DNA of 64,000 nucleotides from Cyprinodon diabolis (lineage: Eukaryota; Chordata; Actinopteri; Cyprinodontiformes; Cyprinodontidae): the NCBI GenBank assembly GCA_030533445.1, contig CM060073.1:36473428-36537427 (forward strand). The letters are read 5' to 3'. The notes under the pieces are model-generated. The model was given only the letters and a program-made list of their open reading frames with translations, was not told where the DNA came from and ran no database searches. Positions 1-10,985 of this stretch are shown here, in pieces. Both the position numbers and the translations under genes were made by a program. Position 1 is the first letter of the stretch. Each line of letters opens with the position of its first letter.

Positions 1-778
1 TAGTTATGTATAATATATTACATTTCTGACTGTATATCCCTGTAATTATTACACACTGTAGCTTTAAAGTAAACCATATAAGCAAAATGAGTCAACCGAA
101 TGTGTGCAATGTGCACCCAAACAGTTAACATTGGCCAAATCATAAGTAAAAAGAAATACAAATATATGGTAAGCAAATATAAAGTGATACATTTAAATAA
201 AAATAATTACCAGACCATTTATTGTGGGGCTGAGCATGCTTATAAATTGGTATCTTTCTCCAGTTTTTTTTAAGGATATGCTTTTTCTTGGAAGGGGTGG
301 TTACAAATCTAAGACAGTTGTTTAAAAACTGCATAAAACTCTATAGACACCTATACGAATGTCTTCAAAGTCAGTGGAACTTTTATTTTTGGATCCATTA
401 ACAACAGATATGATCTCTTCCACTAAGACATTAACTTTGAATTTATTTATGAGTACCTCAATGCAGCTCTGTTGTTATCCCAGGATCAGGGATCTTATGT
501 GGTATTTTCGGGCTGACATTTACAAAATACTTGCTAATTTGTTCAACCACTACAGATATATCATATTTATAATTGTATTTTCATAAAATATTAAAAATAT
601 ATTTTTTATTTTGATACTTTTCTTTCTTTTTAAAATATTCCAAATATTTTTCAAATGTATTCTGTTTATTTGATTTTCTTCTAATAGATTAATAAGTTAT
701 ATCTGATTAGATTGCCTTAAAGTATAGGCTAATTTTCTTTTATATCTGTATATCTATTTTTCTGTCTCATGTCCAAAG
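1..778. other. AT-rich sequence with no recognised gene
   Basis: No coding exon, RNA gene or repeat boundary is recognised. The sequence is strongly AT-rich with short T and A runs, and its open frames are short and low-complexity. It could be intergenic or part of a large intron of a gene outside the window. Confidence 0.5.
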
Positions 779-950
779 ATGGTCCTGGAGGGACCTGTCC
801 TACAGGTTTTGAATGTTTCTGGGTTCAGCACAGCTTATTCAGATCATTGCAGTCCGGCAAAATCCTGTTAAGCAGCTATTAATGGTAATCAGCTGTACTG
901 AAACAGAGAAACCTGTAAAACTTGCAGGACAGTGGCCCTTGAGGACCGAC
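779..950. repeat. Short palindromic interspersed repeat (fish 'GGTCCT...AGGACC' family)
   Basis: The left arm reads GGTCCTGGAGGGACCTGTCC and then ACAGGTTTTGAATGTTTCTG. The right arm carries the reverse complement in diverged form: CAGAGAAACCTGTAAAACTT, then GCAGGACAGTGGCCCTTGAGGACC. The centre has CAGCTGTACTGAAACAGAG, matching the other arm inverted. The layout is that of a MITE-like palindromic repeat I recognise from fish genomes, with consensus around 'CTGCAAGTTTTAGATGTTTC'. Related copies lie near 23.3, 25.3 and 63.6 kb. No target-site duplication was identified, so the transposon superfamily is not assigned. Confidence 0.6.
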
Positions 951-1432
951 TTGGGACATCCCTGCTTTAATCTGATAGTTCAGGTTTTTGCACATGAAGT
1001 TGTGGGAAAACTTCTCCATCAATGGCTGAGATGTAACAGTGTAACTTCTGTCACTCAGCCTCCTGCTGTGAAAAATGGACAGTTCTGTTCTGGTATGGTG
1101 CAGGGCACCAAATAAGGTTTTTAAGCTTTGTACTCAAGGGTTATACAATAATAAATGATAAACTTTTTTTTTTGCTGATGTCACTATGAAGCTATCATTT
1201 ATTTTAAGTGGAGGGCAATTGGAGACGAGTAGTTGGTCTCAAGCAGACTTAGACATAGAACAGGATGTATACAAAACAAAATTTTGTTCAGTATAGCTCT
1301 CAAGACATTTCCATTTCTTAGAGCTCAGCAATGATGAAATTTAAACATGGTGATCAAATGTAAACATAAGATTGAGATATGTTTTACAGTTTTTCCAACA
1401 TTCAGCAGTTTTTTGCGGGGTTTTTTGCTGTT
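951..1432. other. No recognised feature
   Basis: AT-rich sequence with no exon, RNA gene or repeat boundary that I can support. Confidence 0.4.
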
Positions 1433-1645
1433 TTATTCAACATTCAGCAGGTATAGAGTATTCATGGCCTCTTTTTTGTTAGCGCTGGGGGGGACATAAA
1501 CAACAGTAATGCTAAACACACTAAACTCTCTGGGCAGATAGAACAATTTGCAGTTAACGATCAGAAATTTTATTTGTACACAAGCTGTTGTTGATGTAAA
1601 CACCCAGTCCGCCACCCCAAGTCTTACCACTGAGTTCTTTCTTTC
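1433..1645 (-). pseudogene. LINE endonuclease-domain fragment
   Basis: The minus-strand frame encodes a peptide containing 'CKLFYLPREFSVFSITVVYV' followed by PP and 'SANKKEAMNTLY'. This matches the middle of the apurinic endonuclease-like domain of fish non-LTR retrotransposons, where a 'FYLPREF...VYIPP' segment is characteristic. The frame is open for only about 65 codons, with no reverse transcriptase beside it, so this is a dead 5'-truncated and 3'-truncated fragment. The clade cannot be fixed from so short a piece. A hAT-like sequence begins immediately to the right. Confidence 0.65.
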
Positions 1646-1655
1646 TATCTGCGCG

Positions 1656-2070
1656 GTATAGGGTGACCAGGCGTCCTCTTTTTCTGGACATGTCCTACTT
1701 TTTATACCTAAAAAAAATGTCCAGGGGTAATTTCAAAATTGTCTGTGATTTTGGTCGACTACAGTGCAGCATGAAGTCTAAACACACAGAGCACTCAAAC
1801 TGATCCGTCGGTTCCGGAGCTGGTCCGGGAACCCCAGCGGACAGGGGCTGGCAGCCAGCGGGGGACAGAGCGACCGAACCCGACCCGGTGACAGTAGCCT
1901 GGACATCGGCGGCCCCCGTGCTTACCGCATACCGTCACCAGGTAAGGCAGGTTGGGGGAAGCATACTGTCACCAGGTCGGGTTCAGTCACTCCGTTCCCG
2001 GCTGGCTCCCTGCCCCCGTCCCCAGGGGTTCCCAAAAAAAAAAAGAAAAAAAAAGTGTCCTCCAGGCTAA
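1656..2070. mobile_element. hAT-like nonautonomous element, right end unclear
   Basis: The sequence starting TAGGGTGACCAGGCGTCCTC and followed by 'TTTTTCTGGACATGTCC' matches my recollection of a fish hAT family whose end is 'TAGGGTGACCAGA(C)GTCC'. The interior is GC-richer than its surroundings (about 1800-2030), including a short repeated 'CACCAGGT' pair. Near 2060 there is 'GTGTCCTCCAGG', which may be a degenerate inverted partner of the left end. No 8-bp duplication was found, so the right boundary is a guess. Confidence 0.4.
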
Positions 2071-4574
2071 TAGCATTGTCCAATCATTATCCTATGAGTC
2101 CATCTAGCTCATCTCCTCCTTCGGCCTGACCTGATAAGTGAGCCCGCTGATGTTTTATTTACATGCATCCTTAGCAATCTGCAGCTTTTTCAGCGGTCAA
2201 GAGCTGCCACATTTTGTGACCATAGCTCAAGCAGCTATTGGTGGTCGTAGATGCGAGTGTGATGGTCACATGGTCAGTAACCCCGCACAGCACCACTTTT
2301 TCATAAGATTTTAAATCATAGTAGCATAAATATATTGGTTTGTTTGTTTTGACAATTTTGAAGACATTAGTTCCAATTGTAGCACGCACATTTGGTTAAC
2401 TTTTGTTTTTTTTAATTTTGTCAAATGATTAATATATTTTCTGCTTTCTTTTCTGGTGCTGTGGGAGTGCAATCAACTGGGAGAATGAGGCTGACATGAT
2501 CGTGGACTGATTGGGTGGTACCATCTGGAGTTCCACTATGGGGGAAGACCATGGACTCCACATTTTAAAATATGTTGCATAATTTCTTTTTCTTACTTTT
2601 GTGATTTGCTCATTTTGTTAATTTGTATATTGATTGTTATTTAAGTTTAATCCTTAAGCTAACTGTTTAGTTATTTTGTGTTAATTTGTTGTAGATGTTC
2701 TCCCTACCTCTTCCTCAGTGTGTCAGTCTGGTCTGATCAGCCAGTATTTAAGTCCCCTTTGTTTGCTGTGTGTCGGGTCAGTTTTTTGTTTGTTCAGTTA
2801 ATTGAGGTTTCATATGTTTGAACTTAAAACTTTTTGCCCTTAGTTAATTTCTTCATTTGACCTCTTTTAAGGGCCCTGAAATTTTTGTTTGGATTATTGT
2901 TACTTTGGGGAAATAAAACCCAGTTTTATTGACAATCACCACTGTGTCCTCATGCTTGGCTGGCTCGGTCCATCACAGCGAGATCGATGTCTGGTTTGTA
3001 GTGTTTTGAACAGCATATTTTGTGAAATTGTCAAGAGCTGTTCCTGGCCGTTGCCTCGAGGCACCACCATGACCACTAGAGGAAATAGAAGCAAAATAAC
3101 GTGTCTCTGTAGCTGAGAACTAGTTGAATGGAAAATAAAATCCACCAGTATCTTAGGTTTTTAATTAATATCTACTACTCCCATGAAGCTTACCGCCAAA
3201 TGTAGCATTCTGTATTACAAATTGATAGATGTCTAACATCAAGTATGCCTAACATACCAACTGAGACTTTTTGAAGATTAAAACATGACAAAATTACTCT
3301 TACTGTGGAACACTTTTAGAAGTATGAAAGCTTGTGTGTTTTTTTGTTTTTTATTTCCACACAGTACCTAGGAGAGCCACCCCCCCCCCCCCCCCCCCAA
3401 AAAAAACAAAAATCGTAATCTGGACTATGTAAACGAAACTTCCTTCTAATTGTTAAAAATAACAAGTTTCCACCTGTACTATGTTCTTCCAGCTTTTAAG
3501 TCATTGCATTGGCAAACAGCTCTATTTTGTTGTCAAATACAGGAGGAGAGGGAAGAGAAAAACACCACAAACTTATATCGGGGGGGGGATATACTTGGAA
3601 ATATTAATAGTATCAGACTCATGAAAGAGAACAGAAAGAATCTTGTGTGTCCTGCCTTTATTTCAGCCATCCCTCCATCCAACCCACAACCTCCAACTTC
3701 CCTGCTGCCCAGCATCCTATAAAATATGTACAAGCCAAACAGAGGTGGGGTTGATGCGCAGACCTTCATCCTCTATGACTAACCACTACATGTCTGATAT
3801 CATTACTTATTTATCCTGCATGCTGAGTAAGAGCCAAAGTGGCCACGTATGATTTGCCAAGCACACCAAAAGGGCACTTTTATCTCACCTTGTTTACTTC
3901 ACAAACACCAAAAGATGGGTTACTGGAAAAAGGATCTCTAATTTATTTTTACTGTTTCTACTGAATAAACAGTAAAGCTATGTTCGGATTTTTAATTATT
4001 CTTCAAATTAATGAATTAATAGAATGTCAAATTATTATTAGCGTTGCAAGTCCAAACCCAGCTGAATACGGAACTTTCACAAATTAAAGCATGCCTTTCT
4101 AAGTGAATTAAGCTCTGAAGCACAAAGGGTTGTTTTTTTCTTAAGATCATCTGCTGTCTTGATGTCTTAAAAAATAATCTTTTGCAGTGGACATATGATT
4201 TAATAGTATATGTATACATGATAACTTATAACAATTTTGTTTTGATTTGATTTTCAGGTTTATGTACAAAGAATATACAAAAGTTATGATTTCAACTGTG
4301 TAAGGCTTATGAGCTGCACAAGCAAGTGTAAAAGCCAAGACTAATCCATTGGTTTACATTGTTACAATGTAGAACATAATTTACTTTAGCTCTGCCTCTT
4401 GAGGATTTCAGGACACTAACGCCTCTCTGGATACCACCATACATAGAGCATCATGGAGCAAACACACAAAGACACAAGCACATAGGCGGGATGAGGGATT
4501 GTCTTGGAGACAATGAGTCGATGCTATCAACTGGTTTTCCTTAGGTAGAAAACTTGGAATCAATTTGACTGGTT
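2071..4574. other. Intergenic sequence with no supported gene
   Basis: No exon with coherent protein similarity or RNA gene was found. It holds a 19-base C run at 3380-3398 followed by an A-rich run, and scattered short open frames that match nothing recognisable. Confidence 0.45.
3380..3398 (+). repeat. Poly-C tract, 19 C
   Basis: Uninterrupted run of 19 C directly followed by an A-rich stretch. Long C or G runs of this size are unusual in this AT-rich sequence, could adopt non-B structures and are prone to length error in sequencing. Confidence 0.9.
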
Positions 4575-4641
4575 AAATTGCAAAGTGCCTTGAGATGACA
4601 TAAGTTGTGAATTGGAGCTATATAAATAAACTGAATTGTAT
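4575..4641 (+). repeat. LINE 3'-end fragment ('...GTGAATTGGAGCTATATAAA')
   Basis: The sequence contains GTGCCTTGAGATGACATAAG followed by TTGTGAATTGGAGCTATATA and 'AATAAACTGAATTG'. This is the terminal untranslated sequence of a common fish LINE family ('GTGAATTGGCGCTATATAAATAAA(C/A)TGAATTG'). Only the extreme 3' end survives. A second copy lies at 30055-30106. Confidence 0.65.
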
Positions 4642-6789
4642 TAAAATAGACACACATGCAAGCTCAAACTAACACATTTGTTTCTCGATAAAGTGCAAAC
4701 ATGTTACTATGCTGTGCCAAGGGTTGGGACTTCCACTGCCTCTTGACTCCTAAAACACTATCCAGCTGCATCCTACCCAGATCAGACCTGACCTGCTCAT
4801 TTGAGTGTGAACCAGCCCAGACCTGACCTGTCATAGATCCATCTTCTTTCCACACCAGGCACTCATTCCCTCTCCACATCACCCATGGTCTAATCTCATC
4901 ACTTGTCTCCTGATGAATGCAGACTTGGGATTGACGGCAGGACAGTTTCCTCCGTCCTTGCCATTGCCATCTGCTTAGTGAGCCTGTGGTATGTGAGAGG
5001 AATGCTTTGCAGGAAACTGCCAGCCAGCCAGCTAGTCTTGCCCAGGGCCGTTGTGTCCAAAAACACTGTGCCGTGCTGCAGAACCTTAACTCACTGTCAC
5101 AGTGCCGTCCAGTGTGATTGATCAGGTCCATTTAGTTAGAGCAGCCAAGTCTGGAGGAGGTCCGGTGCTTATGTACCCCCTTCAGCCTCCTTCCACTCAC
5201 CACAGCCCTGACATCCCATGCTCAACACAAACACTAGAGTCCTGCCAGCTGGCCAATAGATGTGGCATGTTTGTCTGTTAACACACTACGTGTCTTAAAA
5301 CAAGGTTTACTTGGCCATCAAAAGCAGAGTGCTTTCATTTATCCCAATGATGAGTAATTAAACTAAGCTAAATGATGGTACTGTAAGTGCTTGAATTTTG
5401 ACATGCTTTCATGTTCTAATCATTTAATTGATTGTGAAAAAAGTTAAATGCAAATAAAGTCTTTTTAACAGCAAAAAAATACATCTCAACTGAATTGACA
5501 ATGAGCCACTGTATCAATTACTCTACAGTATATTTCATACATGTCTCATAGAACATCCATAATACATTTACTGGTAACAGATTAAGTGAAATATAAAGAA
5601 TATAAATTATCAGTTAAAAACAGTAAAATATTTCCTGTACTTCAAACTCCTTTTTACTTTTATTGGATAGAGTATCTGCTCTGATTTTATCTGTAGTAAA
5701 GAAAATGTTGCATCTGTAGAGCACAATGTGTTATGTGGCTACTGCATGAAAAGCATACACTATTGCAATGCAATGCACCAGACATACCATGAAAAAGGAG
5801 GGCATATTACATACAGATTTAAAACAATTTAACTAGGAAATTATTGACATGAAATGTGAGTTTTGAAAAAAAAAAAAAAAGCCTAAAAAAAAGTGATGTG
5901 CAAAGGTTGCAATGAAATGTAGTCCAGTGGTTAAAATAATATAATATTTACCTTGGTTACAAAGAGCCTAAATTAAAATAATATGACTAAAAGGTTTCAA
6001 TATTCATATGTAATATTTGATAAATGGAGTTTAGATGCACACACAGAATCAGAAGTCTTGAGTTTTTTAGTATTAAACAGCTAGTTTTTTAAAGATAATA
6101 TTCATTTGACTATGCTAGATTTTTTACTTGTTACCACTTGTGTTTATGCCTTACCTGCTCCAGCATGAACAAGTATTGTTTTTGTAATCACTTCTTTGCT
6201 CCTTTCCCCTTTAGCTGTCTCTGTGTGAGAATGTGTTGTGCTGTGACAGACAGCCTCAGACTAAGAAAGAAGGGGTCGAGAGGGTGTCTGTGTTCAGTCT
6301 GGAGTATCAGTGAGGCAGATACCTGATTGATCCCTACAGACTGCATCAAGCGGGACTCGAAATGAGTCTTTGGTCCCACACCTTGGAGAAAGTTGGCCTG
6401 GCCATCAAGACCTTTCCTAGTGCTCCCAATGGCCACTCCACCCCTAATTGACAGGAGTCACATTAATAATATTTTAATGGTTTATATCAGTTTAGAAATG
6501 TCAGTATGAAGACCTTATGTCAACAAATAGTGATACAATAGTTATGATTCTGGAGATTTTGCTATTAAAAATCAATTATCATCATGAAGCCTTGAGGATA
6601 ACTCTCATGTAATGCACAGTTCCCACACTGCTTGTTAATCTGTTTAAAGAGAGTACATTTGCAGATGTATCATAACATCAATATTTTTTTCCATATTTTA
6701 TTTAAGCTATATTTGATAACAATTGAGAAAGAAAAATATGTATGCCATAAAGTTTTTGTGGGTAAAACTTATCATGGTCTGGAAGCGCT
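4642..6789. other. Intergenic; two more complex stretches, no gene
   Basis: Positions 4740-5140 and 6190-6450 have more balanced base composition than their surroundings. The minus strand of 4664-5131 is open for 155 codons but the peptide is Trp/Ser/Arg-rich and resembles no family I know. Both blocks might be regulatory or old repeats. A poly-A run sits near 5867-5880. Confidence 0.35.
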
Positions 6790-6966
6790 GCAGTCAAATG
6801 TAACCAAACGTGGATTTTTGGTTTAAAAACACCATCCCCATGCTAAAATATCATGGTATCATGCTGTGGTGCAGGAGTATTTTTTTTCTTTCTGCAGGGA
6901 CAGTGAAGTTGGTCAGAGTTAACTGGAAAATGGATGGAGGATTATACAGGGCAATCTTAAATAAAA
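6790..6966 (+). pseudogene. Tc1-like transposase fragment
   Basis: The nucleotide sequence around AACACCATCCCCATGCTAAA, then 'ATCATGCTGTGG', then 'GGGACAGTGAAGTTGGTCAG' matches the 'HHP...GSIMLWGCFSSAGTGKLVR' part of fish Tc1 transposases. The translated frame reads 'SAGTVKLVRVNWKMDGGLYR' and then 'AILNKNLF'. A frameshift and a small deletion separate the two halves, and the catalytic residues lie outside the fragment. This is an old inactive remnant. Confidence 0.7.
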
Positions 6967-9900
6967 ATCTGTTCAAAGGTTTTAACTTCTAATAACCAGT
7001 TACATGGATGGAATTAATCTATTAGTGCATATCAAGCATATTAATGCATTAGAGTGGTTCAATAAAAATCTAGAATTAAGTCTAAATGACAAGCATTCAA
7101 TTGAATGCTCTATCCTGGGCTTTATTATAATTTTTTTTTTTTTGCAAACAATGAGTCTAGACTGTTATCTTTCAGTGAGTATGGCTGAAATAGAAAAAAA
7201 GACAAAAAACCCAAACTGTTATTGCTTGTATCGCATCAAAGAGTATCACCTCCAGGCTGGTCAAATACACAGGAGTGCCACAATTTTCTGGTTTGTACTT
7301 AAATAAAAGCATGTAATTCTATGTCTCCACGTAATAGTTAACACTAAACACCACATTGTATTAGTCTGTAATTTATATGGAAATTAAAAACATTTAAGTT
7401 TGTGAATTACACATGACAAAATTATAAAGGTGAATGGACATTACTTATTTTGCATTAACATTACGCAAATGTTAAATGGTGTGTGAAATTTATTTGATTT
7501 GTTAAAATATAGACATTTACCTGTGAGAGGGAATATTTTAGTGCTTTGATCGAGAGCAATGGACTGAGCCAGAGATACAAAGCTTTTAGCTGCAGAGAAT
7601 CAGAAAGAGAAATGGGTTCTATGTTCTGCACATACACTCAGAGGATTGAAGCAACTCAGAAAAGTTGTTAGAAATATTGCATGTCATCTCACTTTAATAT
7701 TTAACAAGAAAAGAGCTTTTTCTCTGTAACTTTTCAGCTACTCTTCCTGCCACTTCTATATGTTTGTCATCTCACCAAGCTTTCCATCCTCTGCTATTTC
7801 TGTATGAAGTTATCTCAAATTCAAGGTAAAAAGTGCAAACTACGAGGCTTTTGTCTGTTGAATCTTAATAGTGGAAATAAGATATGAACTATTTGCTTTA
7901 TATACATTTTTAAGCCTTTAGAGAATTCATGGATTGTTTTGTCCTTTCCTGGATGTGTCAAAAATTCTACTCTCCACGATTCTTTAAAGAAATGTGGTGT
8001 TACAACCTAAGAAAACCGCTTATCTATCTGAGGTATTTGGCACAAGAAGCCTGTGAGCTGTCCAAGGGCCACCATGGGAACCTCACTAGAGGGGTTGGCT
8101 GGAAAGATTGTGGGAGGCGACTGACAGTTGAGGGACTTTTCTCATGTGAAAAAAGCCCAGCCATTCCACGGAAAAAAACATCTCTACAGACAAAGAGCAT
8201 CCATGACCTGATAATAAGATAATCTTAAATTGTACCGTATCTAAAAAAGTGCCACAGCTGTCACTTCTTAATTTCTTCCCCTCTATTTTGCCGGCTGCCA
8301 TATTTATAATTGTTGCCAGGTTAATTAAAGAATTCCTGTATTAATTCCCCAGAATAGAATCATGGCAGTTTTATAAGCAGCAAAGGTAATATGATCTCAT
8401 ATTTTTATTTAGTGCTGCTAACGGTTTTACAAAATAGTTTTAAGCGTGTCTCCAGTGGTGACACCTCATCACGGTGCAGTATGAAATGCTCCTGAAGTTG
8501 AATGAGACTCAAACAAAAGCATGAGGGAATTAGAATTTGCGAGGCACATTTCCAGAAAGTGTTTATGTTCTTCTTAAAGCCTTTCTCTGGCAGAAGCGAT
8601 TACATGAACGTCTCCTACTTATTTGTTTTCATTTGAACATTTGGCTGAGGGGTTTATCCATCTTGACAAGCACATAATATGGCTTTTGGTGATCTGAGGG
8701 AGAAAATGGAAGCGATCGGAGGAGAGAGAGGGGAGAAAATGTGAAAGTTAAAACAGAAGCGCTGTGGTGGGGTTTTATCACTTTTTCTTGCTCTTCCCAT
8801 TCCTCTCTTCAACAGCATGCTTAAGTCCCCAAAGATGTGTTGAAAGATCACAGTAATCCCCTCGAAATGACATTAGTCCTCACTCTCCTCATTGAGTAGG
8901 TGGGATGCATGTGAGCCAAATTACTGATGACACTCTAGGGTGTTGGGAACGATGTGATAAACATATAAAGTTCCCAATGTAATTTGATTAAGTCTAAAAA
9001 GTATAAATATGGTATCTTCTCAGCGTTCCATGGTAAGCCTATTAGGAACTCTACAGTAAATGATTTTTCCTCTATACGGTAGTTTGACTTGACTTCAGAG
9101 GCAGTAAAACTCGCTTAAAAAGTGAATATTTTAAAAACTTTGTTCCTCATTCTCTCCCAGAGATTTTATCTTCTTAAGAAACATGATGTTAGGTTGCTCT
9201 TTCAGAGACCACTGCAGCCACTATAATGCCAAACATATTGACTTTAAAATATGTACATTTCAGAATATTCAGACAGCTAACCACTGTCCCCAGAGATCTA
9301 CTGTTTCAAGCCCTAATTTTGTTTTCTACTCTCTGGTGGAATAGATTCTGTTGCTACTTCCCTCATTATCGTGAATTGTGAAACATCTGACAAACGCGTA
9401 CTTGTCAATATGTATTAACAGTGAAAGATGTAGATGCTACCCTGGTGGTAATGTCTTATTTATTAACTGTCCATTCTAAGAAGGGTACCTCTGTTCAAAC
9501 AAGGTATAAAAGAGAACATTTAGCAACCATACATTAGAGATTTATCTAATACTATCATACCAAAGGCAAATACTATAGCGGCAATCATTTAGTTTGTTGT
9601 TGCTACAAAACATTTTTGCTAAACTGTTGAAACACAATGCAATTTTATGGGCAAAACTTAATAAAGTTTTTTTTTTTTTTTTTAAGTGGCAAAAGGGGTC
9701 AATGTCTTTTTTAAGTTGCCCCTATTTTCTAAGACACACAAACTATGTTTTTTTTTTTTTTTTTACTTCTCTCAACCCCGATGGTGTGTTATTATTGACT
9801 TCTGTGTAAGTCATGAATTGTCCATAATAAACACCATGTTTAAGCATAAAGATGTCAATTGGTGCATTTGGCACTACTACACACTAGGATGGTGGGTAAT

Positions 9901-10469
9901 GATCAACTTTATAGTTGTATCCTCTGACCTTTGGCTCCATGCCTTCGTCACTTGGGTGAAAAGATGGATTAAGCCCTGCACTGACGTTGAGTTGAATGCA
10001 CTAGAAAATAGGCAAGCTGGACACACATTCCAACTTCTACCTCTGGGAAAGCCTCTCTCAGATTCTTGGGTAGTCTCTGAACATGGTGTTTGAGCGTGTT
10101 TTTTTAGTCCTGGTTTTGGAACAGGTGGCCACCTTTTCCCCCTTTGCATGGTGCTCGAAGGTTTATGACAGTCTATCCAAGCGTTTCACATGTGTTTTCT
10201 GGACCTGGAGATGCTATTATACTGTGTACCTAGAAGTGCCCTGTGGGGAGTGCTTCAGGAGTACATAATCAGTGGGCCTTTACTAGGGTCCATCTAATCA
10301 CTCTATAAGTGGAGTAGGATGGCTGTATAAACTCTCATTCATCTGGTTCATGACAACCACATAACAGGCTTAACTTGGAAGGCCACAGAACATTGGCTCA
10401 GTTTGTTGAAGACGTTTCTGTAACTATCCAGGAGTCTATGTGAATTAAAAACAAATGTCATATTTCTCC
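6967..10469. other. Intergenic; candidate regulatory block at about 7.9-8.9 kb
   Basis: No gene is supported. The block 7920-8860 is less repetitive and less AT-skewed than the flanks, with homeodomain-type AT motifs such as 'GGTTAATTAAAG'. T runs occur near 9667-9684 and 9750-9764. The short open frames have no recognisable similarity. Confidence 0.35.
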
Positions 10470-10985
10470 TATCTTAGCTTCTCTTTACTGGCTTCCTGTT
10501 AAATCCAATATATAATTTAAAATCCTCGTTCTCACATATAAAGCCCTATATAACCAAGCCCCATCTTATATCAGAGATCTGATCATTCCTTATATTCATA
10601 ACATAGCAATTGGCTCTCAATCTGCAGGTTTACCTGTGGTTCCTGATCATTTTAAAAGTAGAATGAGAGGCAGACGTTTTAGTTATCAGACTCCTCTCTT
10701 GTGGAACCAGCTACCAGTTACCGTATAGTTTGTGAGGAAGACACCCTGTCTACTTTAAAAGCTAAGCTTAAAACTTTGCTTCTTGATAAAGGTTACAGTA
10801 TAGTTAGATTGGCTCAGGTTGTCTTAAGCTATCTATAGTTATGCCGCTATAGGCTTGGACTGCTGGAGGATAAAGGGACCACTTTTCATCATTCTGCTTT
10901 ATTCTTTCATTCTGCAGTATTTGTTCTACCCATAACTTGTTCTGTCTGCCTTTCTTGTTATAGTAGCGTATTCTGGCATATTTTC
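10470..10985 (+). pseudogene. 3' end of a LINE (L2/CR1-like) ORF2 plus UTR
   Basis: From about 10481 the plus strand encodes 'SLYWLPVKSNI', a stop codon, 'FKILVLTYKALYNQAPSYIR' and later 'GRRFSYQTPLLWNQLPVT' then stop. This is the conserved C-terminal region of fish L2/CR1-type reverse transcriptases ('LHWLPV...FKIL...TYKAL...P.YL.DL...W N.LP'). One in-frame stop and lost parts show it is dead. The following bases to about 10980 look like the family's 3' tail. The reverse transcriptase core is absent, so it is a 5'-truncated insertion. Confidence 0.75.
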
